A stretch of DNA of 64,000 nt from Nocardia sp. NBC_00565 (GTDB lineage: Bacteria > Actinomycetota > Actinomycetes > Mycobacteriales > Mycobacteriaceae): the NCBI RefSeq assembly GCF_036345915.1, contig NZ_CP107785.1, positions 124,001-188,000 on the forward strand, given 5' to 3'. The notes below the pieces were generated by a model. The model was given only the letters and a program-made list of their open reading frames with translations, was not told the DNA's origin and did not search any database. This document shows, in pieces, positions 36,665 to 45,853 of the stretch; the stretch's first letter is position 1; every line of letters starts with the position of its first letter. Made by a program: the position numbers and the translations under genes.

Positions 36665-36692
36665 CGCGGGACCGGTAGCCATCGACGCGGGT

Positions 36693-36869
36693 TCAGTCGT
36701 GCCCGTGCAGTTCCGGCATGGGCGGTAGCTCGATGGTGTCGGCGATCGGGTCGATGCGCAGTTTGTCCAAGGTTTCGAAGAACGCCTCGGCCGAGCCATA
36801 CCGCGCGGTGACCTCCTCGAGAAGTCTGTGAGCTGGCGTGTTCGAGTCCATGTGCATATCGTGACTCAT
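36693..36869 (-). CDS. Hypothetical small protein
   Basis: 58 residues from ATG 36869 (MSHDMHMDSNTPAHRLLEEV); a TTG at 36899 would extend it. Predicted helix with acidic and hydrophobic faces (LLEEVTARYGSAEAFFETLDKL) and a proline-rich tail. It does not match a family I know. Confidence 0.5.
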   Translation of the reverse strand: MSHDMHMDSNTPAHRLLEEVTARYGSAEAFFETLDKLRIDPIADTIELPPMPELHGHD

Positions 36870-36899
36870 GCGGCCGGGTTCGAAACGGTTGTTAGCCAA

Positions 36900-37289
36900 A
36901 TATTCGCTATGTGTCTTTATTTTCGATAGCGAATCGACCGTGTGGCCGCCATCTGCACAACGTGCGTTCCGGAAACGCAGGCTGACCTATCCCGATCGTG
37001 GTGGTCGGTCGCCGCACGCCCTGCGGCGTTCTCGGCCGCGGGCCGCTTCGCGCTCCCGCCCGGCTGTGGTGTCCTCGCCGGTGGGCTCTAGGACCGCCAG
37101 TGGCAACCCCTGAGCCGTTGATCCGGTAGCCCGCACGACCTCCGGCGCGATCCCCGCGTGCTCACTCTGTTCGCGTGGATGATCGCACTCGCACCGGCCT
37201 CGTGTACTCAGAGCTTTCTGGGCTTCGCGTACCGGCCGTTGTCCTCGCCATGGAGCGTGGAATTCCACAAGATCGTGGCGTCGCTCGCG
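36900..37289. other. Gene-poor stretch
   Basis: 390 bases, partly lower in GC near 36900-36970. No gene with start, ribosome-binding site and recognisable content; possible regulatory DNA or decayed sequence. Confidence 0.35.
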
Positions 37290-37457
37290 CTACCGTTCGG
37301 GCCACGGCCTTCCCTCTGACATTGGTGACAACGTCTTACCAATCTCGTTGTCCGGCAGGAGTTTTGGGTCGACCGCTGGACTGATGAATCCGAGGCTGAC
37401 GAGGTCGGCGATGTCGCGGGCCAGCCGCGCCCGGTCCTCAGGACTCAGCGCGCTCAT
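37290..37457 (-). CDS. Hypothetical small protein
   Basis: 55 residues from ATG 37457 (MSALSPEDRARLARDIADLV), charged helix followed by a PAVDPKLLPDNE segment. No family recognised; the ribosome-binding site is weak. Possibly a remnant. Confidence 0.35.
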   Translation of the reverse strand: MSALSPEDRARLARDIADLVSLGFISPAVDPKLLPDNEIGKTLSPMSEGRPWPER

Positions 37458-37526
37458 CCAGGACCATCCGCTTCGGTGTCCACCAAGGCTTGTCGGCTCG
37501 TCGCCGGGTGCGGGCAGGGACTGCAA

Positions 37527-38153
37527 CTAGAGAGAAGAGATCGAGCCGATGACTTCATTCGTGGTCACAATGGCATCAGCGTAGTTTGGGATATTGATGT
37601 CGATAGCGGCGTGCATTTCCTCATCCGAGTAACTTGCGGTAGCGTCTTTTACCATTGTGACTCCGTAGCCGAGCTCCGCGGCAAAGCGAATGGTTGATTC
37701 TATGCAGGTATTGGCTTTGAGTCCGATGACGATGACTTCATGAATGCTATGTTTTTTGAGCTGCACATCCAAATCTGTGTTGGCGAATCCGCTGGAACAC
37801 CAATGCTCGAGTGCCACGATATCGCCCGGTCGAGGTTGGAATTCGCGGCGGATCTCGCCACCCCACGTGCCGTTTTCGAAGGTCTTTCGCCGCCAAGCCG
37901 CCTGCTGCGTGGGGGCGATGTACTTCCAGGTCTCGTAATCTCCGGGCCGGTATCTATGATGCAGCGCATAGAAAACACGAAGTTCCGCCTCGCGTGCAGC
38001 ATTCAGGACTTGTAACATATGAGGAACGCAATTATTTGCTTCCGCAACATCTCGCACCCGATCCCACAATTTTCCGCCCTCGGAAATGAAATCATTGTAC
38101 GGATCGATCACCAGAAGTGCAGTGCTCTCCTGGTCATATGTCACTTTTGCCAT
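37527..38153 (-). CDS. Isochorismatase-family cysteine hydrolase
   Basis: 208 residues from ATG 38153 with GGAGAAAG upstream. Asp in VIDPYNDF, the LEHWCSSGFANTDLD segment, and the nucleophile Cys in GLKANTCIEST. Such enzymes hydrolyse C-N bonds in amides or ureas. Base composition is clearly lower in GC than its neighbours (for example 37560-37700 and 38010-38170), which suggests transfer from a less GC-rich genome. Divergent from the alcohol dehydrogenase across a region with a perfect palindrome. Confidence 0.88.
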   Translation of the reverse strand: MAKVTYDQESTALLVIDPYNDFISEGGKLWDRVRDVAEANNCVPHMLQVLNAAREAELRVFYALHHRYRPGDYETWKYIAPTQQAAWRRKTFENGTWGGEIRREFQPRPGDIVALEHWCSSGFANTDLDVQLKKHSIHEVIVIGLKANTCIESTIRFAAELGYGVTMVKDATASYSDEEMHAAIDINIPNYADAIVTTNEVIGSISSL

Positions 38154-38383
38154 GCTCTTTCTCCAATCTATAAGGTCTGCTATGCAAGCCCTCGATGGAG
38201 CGGTGTGGTCGTGGCGAGTCCGGTGCCGAAGATGATCGAGTAATGCGAGCCAGGAGGGAAGTGAAGCTACGGTCACGCCGGGGACAGATTTTCGCGGTCC
38301 GTGAACAATACTGACGGCGATGTAGCGAATTTCTCGCTACCATATAACACGGTGGATCTGGGGTCGGCCAGTGTGTTCGACGG

Positions 38384-38415
38384 GTGCACCGCCGCGCTGT
38401 AGCGCGGCGGTGCAC
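38384..38415. promoter_or_regulatory. Perfect 32-base palindrome in divergent intergenic region
   Basis: GTGCACCGCCGCGCT (38384-38398), two-base spacer GT, and AGCGCGGCGGTGCAC (38401-38415). Perfect 15-bp arms with no T-tract, 34 bases upstream of the dehydrogenase GTG. It could be an operator for a dimeric regulator or a very stable hairpin at the 5' end of the transcript. Confidence 0.75.
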
Positions 38416-38449
38416 GACCGATGAAACGCCAGCACGGACGGGAGGCGAA

Positions 38450-39466
38450 GTGTCTACCTATCGCGCGTTCGAGGTAACTGGTGAGCGGCAGTTCCGGCAG
38501 GTCGAACGGGAGAGCAGGGAACCGCTGCCTGGTGCGGCGCGGCTGCGGGTACAGGCCTGCGGCGTTTGCCACACCGACGTCAATGCCGTGGAAGGCCTGC
38601 GCGCCGACGCGTCGAAACCTCTTGTTCCGGGTCACGAAATCGTCGGCGTCGTCGACGCCGTCGGGCCGGGAGTGACCGCTTGGCGGATCGGCGATCGGGT
38701 CGGTGTGGGCTTCCTCAACGGCCCCTGCTACGCGTGTGAGCCGTGCCGCCGCGGCGACTTCGTCAACTGTGCCGATCAGCCGCTGACCGGTACCACCATC
38801 GACGGTGGATACGCCGAGGTTGCCTATGCGCGCGCCAGCGGTCTTGTCCGCATCCCCGACAACATGGAGCCGCTCGATGTCGCGCCGCTGCTGTGCGCCG
38901 GGCTCACGGTGTACAGCGCGTTGCTGCGTGCAGGCGCCCGGCCTGGCGCCCTGGTCGCCATCCAGGGCATCGGCGGACTGGGCCACCTCGGCATTCAATA
39001 CGCCGCCACGCTCGGGTACCGAGTCGCGGCCATCGCGCGCGGCAGCGCGAAAGCCGGTCTTGCCACCCAGCTCGGCGCGGACCATTACATCGACAGCGTG
39101 GCGACCGATCCCGCCGCCGCGCTGCGCGGCCTCGGCGGCGCGGCAGCCATCGTCGCGACCGCGGCCAACGGTGCTTCGATGTCGCCGCTGGTTGCCGGGT
39201 TGGCCCCCAACGGGCGCATGGTCGTTGTCGGCGCAGGCCCGGAGCCCATCGAGACTCCGACCGCAGACCTTATTTTCGGCACCCGCTCCATCGTCGGCTC
39301 GCTCACCGGCAGCTCCATCGAGAACGAGGACAACCTTCAGTTGGCGCACCGCCGCGGCATCCGCTCCATGAACGAGGTCATGCCGCTCTCGGAGGCACCG
39401 AGGGCGTACGAGCGCATGCTGTCCGGCCAGGCCCGCTTTCGCGTTGTCCTCGACACTCGGGCCTGA
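38450..39466 (+). CDS. Zinc-dependent alcohol dehydrogenase
   Basis: 338 residues from GTG 38450 with GGGAGG upstream. Catalytic zinc ligands in ACGVCHTDVN, GHE (PGHEIVG) and the later Cys of LLCAG; structural zinc loop CYACEPCRRGDFVNC with four Cys. Rossmann motif GIGGLGHLG. MDR superfamily; oxidises primary alcohols or reduces aldehydes. Substrate unknown. Confidence 0.93.
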   Translation: MSTYRAFEVTGERQFRQVERESREPLPGAARLRVQACGVCHTDVNAVEGLRADASKPLVPGHEIVGVVDAVGPGVTAWRIGDRVGVGFLNGPCYACEPCRRGDFVNCADQPLTGTTIDGGYAEVAYARASGLVRIPDNMEPLDVAPLLCAGLTVYSALLRAGARPGALVAIQGIGGLGHLGIQYAATLGYRVAAIARGSAKAGLATQLGADHYIDSVATDPAAALRGLGGAAAIVATAANGASMSPLVAGLAPNGRMVVVGAGPEPIETPTADLIFGTRSIVGSLTGSSIENEDNLQLAHRRGIRSMNEVMPLSEAPRAYERMLSGQARFRVVLDTRA

Positions 39467-39531
39467 CACGTTCCGCAGCTGCGCTGCACCCCGATTACCG
39501 CGCCAACCTTCCTTGATGAGGCACTACCGGC

Positions 39532-40791
39532 TCACGCCTGTTTCGACGCGAGCTCGATCACGGTGATGTCGGACGGGGCGCCGACACGGACTGGAGGTCC
39601 CCATGCGCCCGCGCCACGGGTGACGTAGAGCTGGGTGTCGCCGTAGCGTTCCAGGCCTGCGACGGTCGGACTGGCAAGGCCCGCAAGGTAATTGCCCGGC
39701 CATAACTGACCGCCGTGGGTGTGGCCGGACAGTTGCAGATCGACGCCGAACTCGACCGCGTCGTGGATCTGCACGGGCTGGTGCGCCAGCAGTATCGCGG
39801 TACGCGCGAGATCACGGTCTCCGAGCGCCGCGGCGAAATTCGGCCCCTGCCCGAGCCGTACACCCTGAAGATCGTTGACGCCCGCGAGGTCGAAATGTGG
39901 CAGTTCGGTGTGGCTGTTCGCCAGCAGATGCAGTCCGAGTTCTTGCACATGCTCGATCCACTGCTCGGCGCCGGAGAAGTATTCGTGGTTGCCGGTGACG
40001 AAGTAGGCACCGTGACGGGCGTGTAGCCGCGACAGCGGTTCGACCGCTGAGCGCAGGTGTTCGACGCTGCCGTCGACCAGATCACCCACCACGGCAATGA
40101 GATCCGGCTGGGTGCCGTTGATCGTCTCGACCACCCGCTCGGCGAACCCGCGGCCCAGAATCGGACCGAGATGAATATCGCTGACCACGGCGATCCGGAA
40201 TCCGTGTGCGGCGCGCGGCAGACTGGCCAGCGGCACCGTCAACTGCTTCACCCGCGGGCCGGTCAACACTCCATAGGTGCCATGGCCGACTGTGGTCACC
40301 GCCGCCAGTGCCGCCGCACCGCTCACCGCACGAGAAACGAAGAGCCGCCGCGAAACCGGCGCGGGCTGTTGCCGCTGCTCCTGTTCCCGCGTCGCGGCGT
40401 CGGATACTTCGGTCGCGGGAACCAGTACGTCCTCGGGGACCATCGTCGCGGGACTGTTCGCGCGGGCGATCCATCGTCGGAAAAGCGGCCGGACCAGCTC
40501 ACCCACCAGCAGCCACAGCACGAGATAGATCAACAGCGCGCCCCACATGAAGCCGGGCCAGGCGATGATCTGGATGATCAGGAACGGAATCCCAGCCGAT
40601 TCGGCCACGAACGCACCGATCAACAGCACCGGCCCCGCGAAGACCACCCCGGTACCCACTCGACGGGCGATCGACCCCGGAGCCGTCGTATCCCGCACGA
40701 GCCGCCGCCACAGATACCAATGCAGCCCGCCGAACGCCCCCACAACGACGAGTCCCCCGACAACAAACCCCACGGCAACAAGCACCACCAC
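39532..40791 (-). CDS. Membrane-anchored metallophosphoesterase
   Basis: 419 residues. Four predicted membrane helices (about 1-110), a Ser/Gln-rich linker, then SRRLFVSRA followed by a hydrophobic stretch (about 145-170) and a calcineurin-type phosphoesterase domain: SDIHLG, GDLVDG, GNHEY, and GHTHGGQ. Likely extracytoplasmic or membrane-associated. The GTG at 40791 is used; ATG 40798 is out of frame. Confidence 0.9.
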   Translation of the reverse strand: MVVLVAVGFVVGGLVVVGAFGGLHWYLWRRLVRDTTAPGSIARRVGTGVVFAGPVLLIGAFVAESAGIPFLIIQIIAWPGFMWGALLIYLVLWLLVGELVRPLFRRWIARANSPATMVPEDVLVPATEVSDAATREQEQRQQPAPVSRRLFVSRAVSGAAALAAVTTVGHGTYGVLTGPRVKQLTVPLASLPRAAHGFRIAVVSDIHLGPILGRGFAERVVETINGTQPDLIAVVGDLVDGSVEHLRSAVEPLSRLHARHGAYFVTGNHEYFSGAEQWIEHVQELGLHLLANSHTELPHFDLAGVNDLQGVRLGQGPNFAAALGDRDLARTAILLAHQPVQIHDAVEFGVDLQLSGHTHGGQLWPGNYLAGLASPTVAGLERYGDTQLYVTRGAGAWGPPVRVGAPSDITVIELASKQA

Positions 40792-41248
40792 GGCATCACC
40801 CTATGTCGAGTCGAAGTTCCACACGCCTGCCTCGCGTGAGATGGCATCGAGCGATCGTCCCGATGTATACCGCTACCGCCCAGCCGATCTCATCCTCTGT
40901 CATCGACCAGGCATCGCGTCGCGGCGCCATCCTCGGTTGAACTGCTGCCCGCCGTCCGTCTGAGCCTGCCCAGCCGCATGAATTCCGTGGTGGACCAGCG
41001 CTGCGCTGGCATTCGGTCTCCACTGTGTTCAGGAAAACTCTGGTTCCTCCATCCGTGGACCTATGGGGCTGGCAGAGAGCTACAGATCAGACGCAGAGCC
41101 AGTTCCGTTCTGATGCTGGGGATCCCACGAGCCAAACTATTGAGACGGTGCACGGTCCGCGGCAGCGTTCGGCTGCTGCGGACCGCACACGACGCCACGC
41201 ACGGGACCGACGAACATAGGTGGCGTTTGGTTCAGCGTGCGGTGGCGG
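40792..41248. other. Intergenic region, no gene seen
   Basis: 457 bases between the phosphoesterase start and the next minus-strand gene. Frames present lack starts with ribosome-binding sites or family features. No repeats were recognised. Confidence 0.4.
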
Positions 41249-41851
41249 TCAGCACTGTAGGTCCACATCAGGGGCATTCGCGGCGAAGGATACGTGCACG
41301 TGGTCGTAGTGATTTGCGGTCGGGCTCCCATTGTCTTCCATGTACGACCAGCCGTTGCCGTCGTTGTATCGCTGCTGCCAGATCACGTAGGTCACACCGA
41401 AACGCTGCTGATTGGCCAGCACGAATTCGGCGATCGCATCGCCGTGTGCGGAATCAGATGTCATCAAATCGACTGCCAGGCCGGCGCCGTGATCGTCGTT
41501 GCCACGGCCCAAAGCACCGCCGATGTCGGTGATCCCGAACATCTTTCCGAGGAAGTGGCCCACCTGTGCCACATGCGGTCGGGTGCCGGCGAGTTCGGTC
41601 GAACACGGGACGCGTAGGTGTTTGATGTATTCCTCGTCCGACGGTCGTAGTTGCTCGGCCGCAGCTGCCGGTGCCGGCCGTACCGTCGACGGCGCGGCGG
41701 CAGGGGCTGCTTGGACCGCGGCATGCTGAGCGGTCGGGCTCGCCACCCACAGCACGACTGCGACAATGGCAGCGATGCCACACGCAGCCACAACCACAGC
41801 TAGCGGAGTGCGCTTGCGGCCTACCGGACGTTTGCGGTGTTGACCAGGCAT
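41249..41851 (-). CDS. Membrane-anchored D,D-peptidase-like/ARB_07466-like protein
   Basis: 200 residues. One N-terminal membrane helix (about 18-38), an Ala/Pro-rich linker (about 40-68), then a compact domain with HGAGLAVDLM and NHYDHVHVSF, whose His/Asp residues suggest a zinc site as in VanY/M15-like or ARB_07466-type proteins. Cys84 and the terminal Cys may form a disulphide. Probable cell-wall function outside the membrane; the precise family is inference. Confidence 0.75.
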   Translation of the reverse strand: MPGQHRKRPVGRKRTPLAVVVAACGIAAIVAVVLWVASPTAQHAAVQAAPAAAPSTVRPAPAAAAEQLRPSDEEYIKHLRVPCSTELAGTRPHVAQVGHFLGKMFGITDIGGALGRGNDDHGAGLAVDLMTSDSAHGDAIAEFVLANQQRFGVTYVIWQQRYNDGNGWSYMEDNGSPTANHYDHVHVSFAANAPDVDLQC

Positions 41852-41971
41852 AATGTTGATTACTGGCTATCGTTGGGGACACGTCACCGATACATTACGA
41901 AATGATCTCGGAAATGTCACGCAGACGGAGCGGACCCTGCGACCAGCTGTACTGCGCCGACCTCGCATCCG

Positions 41972-42150
41972 TCAGGCGGCGTCGAGGGCCGCGGTGATCT
42001 TGCGGGCCATCGCCAGACGGTTGACGATGTTCGACTTCGAGTGCGCCGCAAGGTTTGTGCGGGCGATGCCGGGGTGGGCGAGCACCGAGCGGACCGGACT
42101 GGCGGCGGCCGTCAATGGCTGGGCACGGAAACCTTTCCTGCCAGCGCACC
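41972..42150 (-). pseudogene. Remnant of a short-chain dehydrogenase C-terminus
   Basis: The minus frame ends in PVRSVLAHPGIARTNLAAHS followed by about 20 more residues and a stop at 41972. The HPG-x-x-x-T-N-L motif is typical of the C-terminal part of SDR proteins. No N-terminal part with a TGxxxGIG motif is present upstream in any frame, so only the 3' end survives. Confidence 0.6.
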
Positions 42151-42258
42151 CTGACAAAGGCTGGGCATCCACCCGCCCGGCAGCTGACCGAGGAGTCCGT
42201 CCGACCATAGCGGCAGTGGTGTTTCGATCACGGCATTCGGCTCGGCACCATGTGCGGC

Positions 42259-43194
42259 TCACCGGTGGCGGACATCGGTGTCTCGTTGGGGCGAGCTGGT
42301 GGAACGAACGTGGTCGGCCGAATCTGGGGTTTCGAGAAGCCTTTTCGGATGCATGCCGTCGACAGCGCCCATGAATGGCGGGTGGATGCTGTAGCCGAGC
42401 ATACGGCGGATGTCTTCGGAGACTGTTCGTGCCGTGTTTCGGCTGGTCGACAGTGTGTACGGTTCCTGGGGCCGCAACCAGGGCTCGCAATACTGTGCGG
42501 TCACGGCGAGCCGCGGAGTTGTCGTATCGTTCGCGCCGCCACCGTGCCAGAGCGTTCCGAGATAGAACACACACGAGCCCGCGGGCATCTGTGTGACTAC
42601 CCGGGCATCGGATTCGGCCGGCTGGCGCGCGGAATCCCACTGGTGGCTGCCGGGCAATATCACTGTGCCGCCATTGATATCGGTGAACGGGTCTATTGCC
42701 CACATCGTCGCGGCGCTCAGTGGGGGGCGGGGTCTCGGTATCGGATAGAAGCCATCGTCGTGGTGCAGCAGTTGTGCCTGCTCACCGGGGAGGATATTGA
42801 TCACTTGGAGTTGTGAGAGCAGGTAGTTCGGGAAGAACAGCCGGTCGAGCAGCGCCAGAACGCGAGGATGGTCGAGCAGTCGGTCGCAGGCACGAGTCTT
42901 CTCGAGCAGGCTGTACACCCGCTGGGTCCGCTTGCCTTCGAATGTATTACGACCGGTTCGGCCGAGCAGGGCCGTAGTCGCCACGCGTATGCGTTCGCAT
43001 TCCTCGGGTGTGATCAGGTTCGGCAGAATGGCGTACCCGTCGCGGTCGAGGGCGTTCATATCGGCATCGACCACCGTGGAGTCGACGGTCGCTCCGGCGC
43101 TGGCGGTAGCTCGGTGGCGTCCGGCCAGATCGACACGCAGATCGTCCAGCTCGGTAATGATGTCGTCGGCATGCGGCGCATGTTCTCGGTCCAT
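42259..43194 (-). CDS. Phytanoyl-CoA dioxygenase (PhyH)-family Fe(II)/2-oxoglutarate enzyme
   Basis: 311 residues from ATG 43194 with GAGGAG upstream. Iron ligands: HHDD (HxD) near residue 150 and the distal His in LWHGGG; the 2-oxoglutarate-binding Arg lies in TPRLAVTAQY. Hydroxylates a small molecule with O2 and 2-oxoglutarate. Substrate unknown. GTG 43197 is an alternative start. Confidence 0.9.
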   Translation of the reverse strand: MDREHAPHADDIITELDDLRVDLAGRHRATASAGATVDSTVVDADMNALDRDGYAILPNLITPEECERIRVATTALLGRTGRNTFEGKRTQRVYSLLEKTRACDRLLDHPRVLALLDRLFFPNYLLSQLQVINILPGEQAQLLHHDDGFYPIPRPRPPLSAATMWAIDPFTDINGGTVILPGSHQWDSARQPAESDARVVTQMPAGSCVFYLGTLWHGGGANDTTTPRLAVTAQYCEPWLRPQEPYTLSTSRNTARTVSEDIRRMLGYSIHPPFMGAVDGMHPKRLLETPDSADHVRSTSSPQRDTDVRHR

Positions 43195-43197
43195 CAC

Positions 43198-43523
43198 TGG
43201 CTCCTCGCAGGTCCTCGCGGGTATGGGGGTAATCCTAGCGCCGACCGGACAGGTCGGTCACCGGTGCCGCGGCGACGAAATACCAACTACACCACCATGA
43301 CTCCGCGTTCGACGGTGTGCGCGTCGCCTGAGTATGTGACGGCGCCCAGCCGTGACGGTGGCGGCCCGCACCCACCCCTCCTACTCCGGCCGTTCAACGG
43401 TCCTCGGTTTCATCACCTGACATACCGGCTTCCTGACCGACCATCCGAGCGAGTTGGGCCTGTCTCCCCTGGATGGAGACTCGAGCCGACGCTCCCAGAG
43501 CGCCACGAAATCGGGCTGGCGTA
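43198..43523. other. Region between PhyH gene and IS701-like element
   Basis: 326 bases with no gene supported on either strand. Before the insertion it would have been the 3' flank of the DsbA-like gene now at 44911. Confidence 0.4.
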
Positions 43524-43527
43524 CTAG

Positions 43528-44910
43528 CACGACAGTTGTATTTCGTTGTGTCACAGTCGTTGTCGATGGTATCTGGTTTGTCGGACGCGGGTTTGGTGGC
43601 GTCGGCGCCAGCGGGAGGCGGCGAGTGCGTGGGTGAGGGTGCGGGCTGGGTGGAGCACTATCGCCAGGAGACGGCGGATTTCGGCGACTGTGATCGGGCC
43701 CAGCCCGCGTGGGCTTTTGGGTCGGTGGCGGCGGTGACTGCGAGGAAGGCGTGGGCGAGCATGGCCAGGGTGATGTGGCGGTACCAGGGGTCCCATCGGC
43801 GTACCTGGTAGTGGTCGAGGCCGCATTGGTCTTTGGCGGCTTGGAAGCATTCCTCGATCGCCCACCGGGCTCCAGCGACGGCGACGATCTGCTCACGAGT
43901 CACGGTGTCGGGGTGAAAGCACAGGTAGTAGGCAATATCGGCGGGGTCCTCGACCGATCGCCGGGCGAGTAGGGTGCGCACGAACCCGGCCGGGAGGTCA
44001 CCGAAGCCGGGCAGCGTGGCCCACGCGAAGTCGTAGACGCGCTCGCCTCGAACCCCAGGTCCGCACGAAACCCGGTGCCATGCCTCGGCGGGAGCACGGC
44101 CGATGAGAGTGTCGACCCGACGACGCCCGTCGATATCGGTGACGGTCTGTTTGACCGGCACCTCGAGGACATAGGACATCCGACGAGCCTCCAGGAATGC
44201 CCGGAACTTCCCGTCACGGCCGTAGGCGGAGTCAGCGGCCACCCACCCCGCGACCACCCCGGCCCTCAGTGTCCGCTCGATCATGGCCTCGGCCAGTCGC
44301 GGCTTGGTCAAAACACCTTCACTGCAACGCTTTTCGGGTATTCCCGCTTCGCTACAGCGGTCTCGGTCGCTGATCCATGATTCGGGTATATACAGCTCCC
44401 GGTCGATCAACGCACGCCCAGCGCGGCCGGAGTAGGCCAAAAACACCCCCAGCTGACTGTTCTCCACCCTGCCCGCGGTGCCGGAATACTGGCGTTGAAC
44501 CCCGGCCGACTTCGTGCCCTTCTTGACGAACCCGGTCTCATCCGGCACCAGGACACCGTCCGGGCAGGCCAATGACTCGGCCACATACGAGCGCACATGA
44601 TCACGCAGATCATCAGCACTCCACCTGGACCTGTTCAGGAAATGCTGCAAACCGTCCGGCTCCACCACGCCGGCGGCATCGGCCAACTGCCAGGAGTTCT
44701 TGCGCTCCACCGGCGCCAACAACCCCGTCAGATACGCCCGCGCCCACCGCCGCGGCTCAGTCCGATAGAACACCCCCGCTACCCGCGCGAACACCTCATC
44801 GAAACCCACTCGCCAAGCCGAAACATCCTCGGCCACAACATCATCCAGCACCCGCGCCAAACTACCCCAGAACCAACTCGCTTGCAGCACAACGAAATAC
44901 AACTGTCGTG
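43528..44910 (-). mobile_element. IS701-like insertion sequence (1383 bp)
   Basis: Perfect 23-bp terminal inverted repeats: 43528-43550 (starts CACGACAGTTGTATTTC) and 44888-44910 (ends GAAATACAACTGTCGTG). Each end is flanked by CTAG (43524-43527 and 44911-44914), which fits the 4-bp YTAR duplication known for the IS701 family. One minus-strand transposase fills it. The right CTAG contains the stop codon of the adjacent DsbA-like gene. The perfect ends suggest a recent insertion. Confidence 0.95.
43551..44890 (-). CDS. IS701-family transposase, -1 frameshift near C-terminus
   Basis: DDE transposase. Reading from GTG 44890, the frame has LVPDETGFVKKGTKSAGVQR with the first Asp, VAADSAYGRDGKF with the second and WAIEECFQAAK with the Glu; it stops at 43658 after a non-family tail. 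The canonical C-terminus (GLGPITVAEIRRLLA to RRRH) lies in the -1 frame and stops at 43551, directly against the left inverted repeat. The switch point is the heptamer CCCAAAA (minus strand of 43715-43721), a classic -1 slippery site. So this is either programmed frameshifting (about 446 residues fused) or an inactivating mutation. Confidence 0.88.
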
Positions 44911-45654
44911 CTAGCGCGCGGCGGCGATGGCCGCGCCGAGTCCGTTGGACAACTGGCTGGAGTCGAGTTTCTTGCCGTTGACGAAGACTGTCGGGGTCGC
45001 GTTGACGTCGCCGCTGAGGACCTGCTCGGTCTTGTCACGGAGATAGGTGTCGTATTTGCGGTCAGTAATGCATTGGGCGACAGACGGGTCGGTGTAGCCC
45101 GCACTCTTGGCGATCTCGATGAGTTTGCTATCCGGCAGGCCACTACCACCCTCGGCGGGCTGCTGTTCGAACATCGCGGCGAACCAGCCCTGGTATTTCG
45201 AATGGTCTTGTCCAGCAACGCAATACGATGCGTTCGCGGCGCGCGAGGAGTACTGGGTGCTGGAGGTGCGATCCAGAAATGAGATGACGTCGTACTCGAT
45301 TGCCGTGCCGTTCCCGGCGGCGTCTTCGAGCACCTTGGCGTTGCGTTTCTCGAATTGTTTACATGCGGGGCATTGCAGGTCCGCGACCACGCGAACGACG
45401 ACCTTCGCATTCGAATCGCCGACGCGGACCGCGCCGGCGGCGGTGACGCCGGCCGGAGTCGTGCCCGAGCTCGCGGTCACCGCCGTGGCGACACCCGAAA
45501 TGACGTTCGTGCGACTCTTCTGCACCACAACGACGCCGACCACGCCAACGACAGCGAACAGCAGCGCGGCGACTACCGCCACAATGACAACAGTCCGGTT
45601 GGTGGACTGGGGCGCCGCTGGCGGACCTGGCCACCCACCCTGAGGGGTGCTCAC
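44911..45654 (-). CDS. Membrane-anchored DsbA/thioredoxin-like protein
   Basis: 247 residues. Pro-rich cytoplasmic N-terminus, one membrane helix (about 22-45), then a thioredoxin-4/DsbA-type domain with the redox motif CPAC (LQCPACKQFE, near residue 95) and the cis-Pro region NATPTVFVNGKKL. Catalyses disulphide exchange outside the membrane. Its TAG stop is part of the CTAG target duplicated by the IS701-like insertion, so the protein end is unchanged. GTG start at 45654. Confidence 0.92.
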   Translation of the reverse strand: MSTPQGGWPGPPAAPQSTNRTVVIVAVVAALLFAVVGVVGVVVVQKSRTNVISGVATAVTASSGTTPAGVTAAGAVRVGDSNAKVVVRVVADLQCPACKQFEKRNAKVLEDAAGNGTAIEYDVISFLDRTSSTQYSSRAANASYCVAGQDHSKYQGWFAAMFEQQPAEGGSGLPDSKLIEIAKSAGYTDPSVAQCITDRKYDTYLRDKTEQVLSGDVNATPTVFVNGKKLDSSQLSNGLGAAIAAAR

Positions 45655-45853
45655 GTAGCTTCACCATGCTTTCATTCGCCGAACAGTTCCGCCCCGCACG
45701 ATAGCGGTTGCCGAACCCGGCAAGATCGTCCGGTCGCGTCCCCGACGGCGCGATTTCTCGCAGCCATGACGTCGCGAATATTTAAGTGCGCATAGCCCGG
45801 CCGGGTAACTAGCGTTGAGGGGGAACAGACCAACACCGAGGAAGGACATTCCC

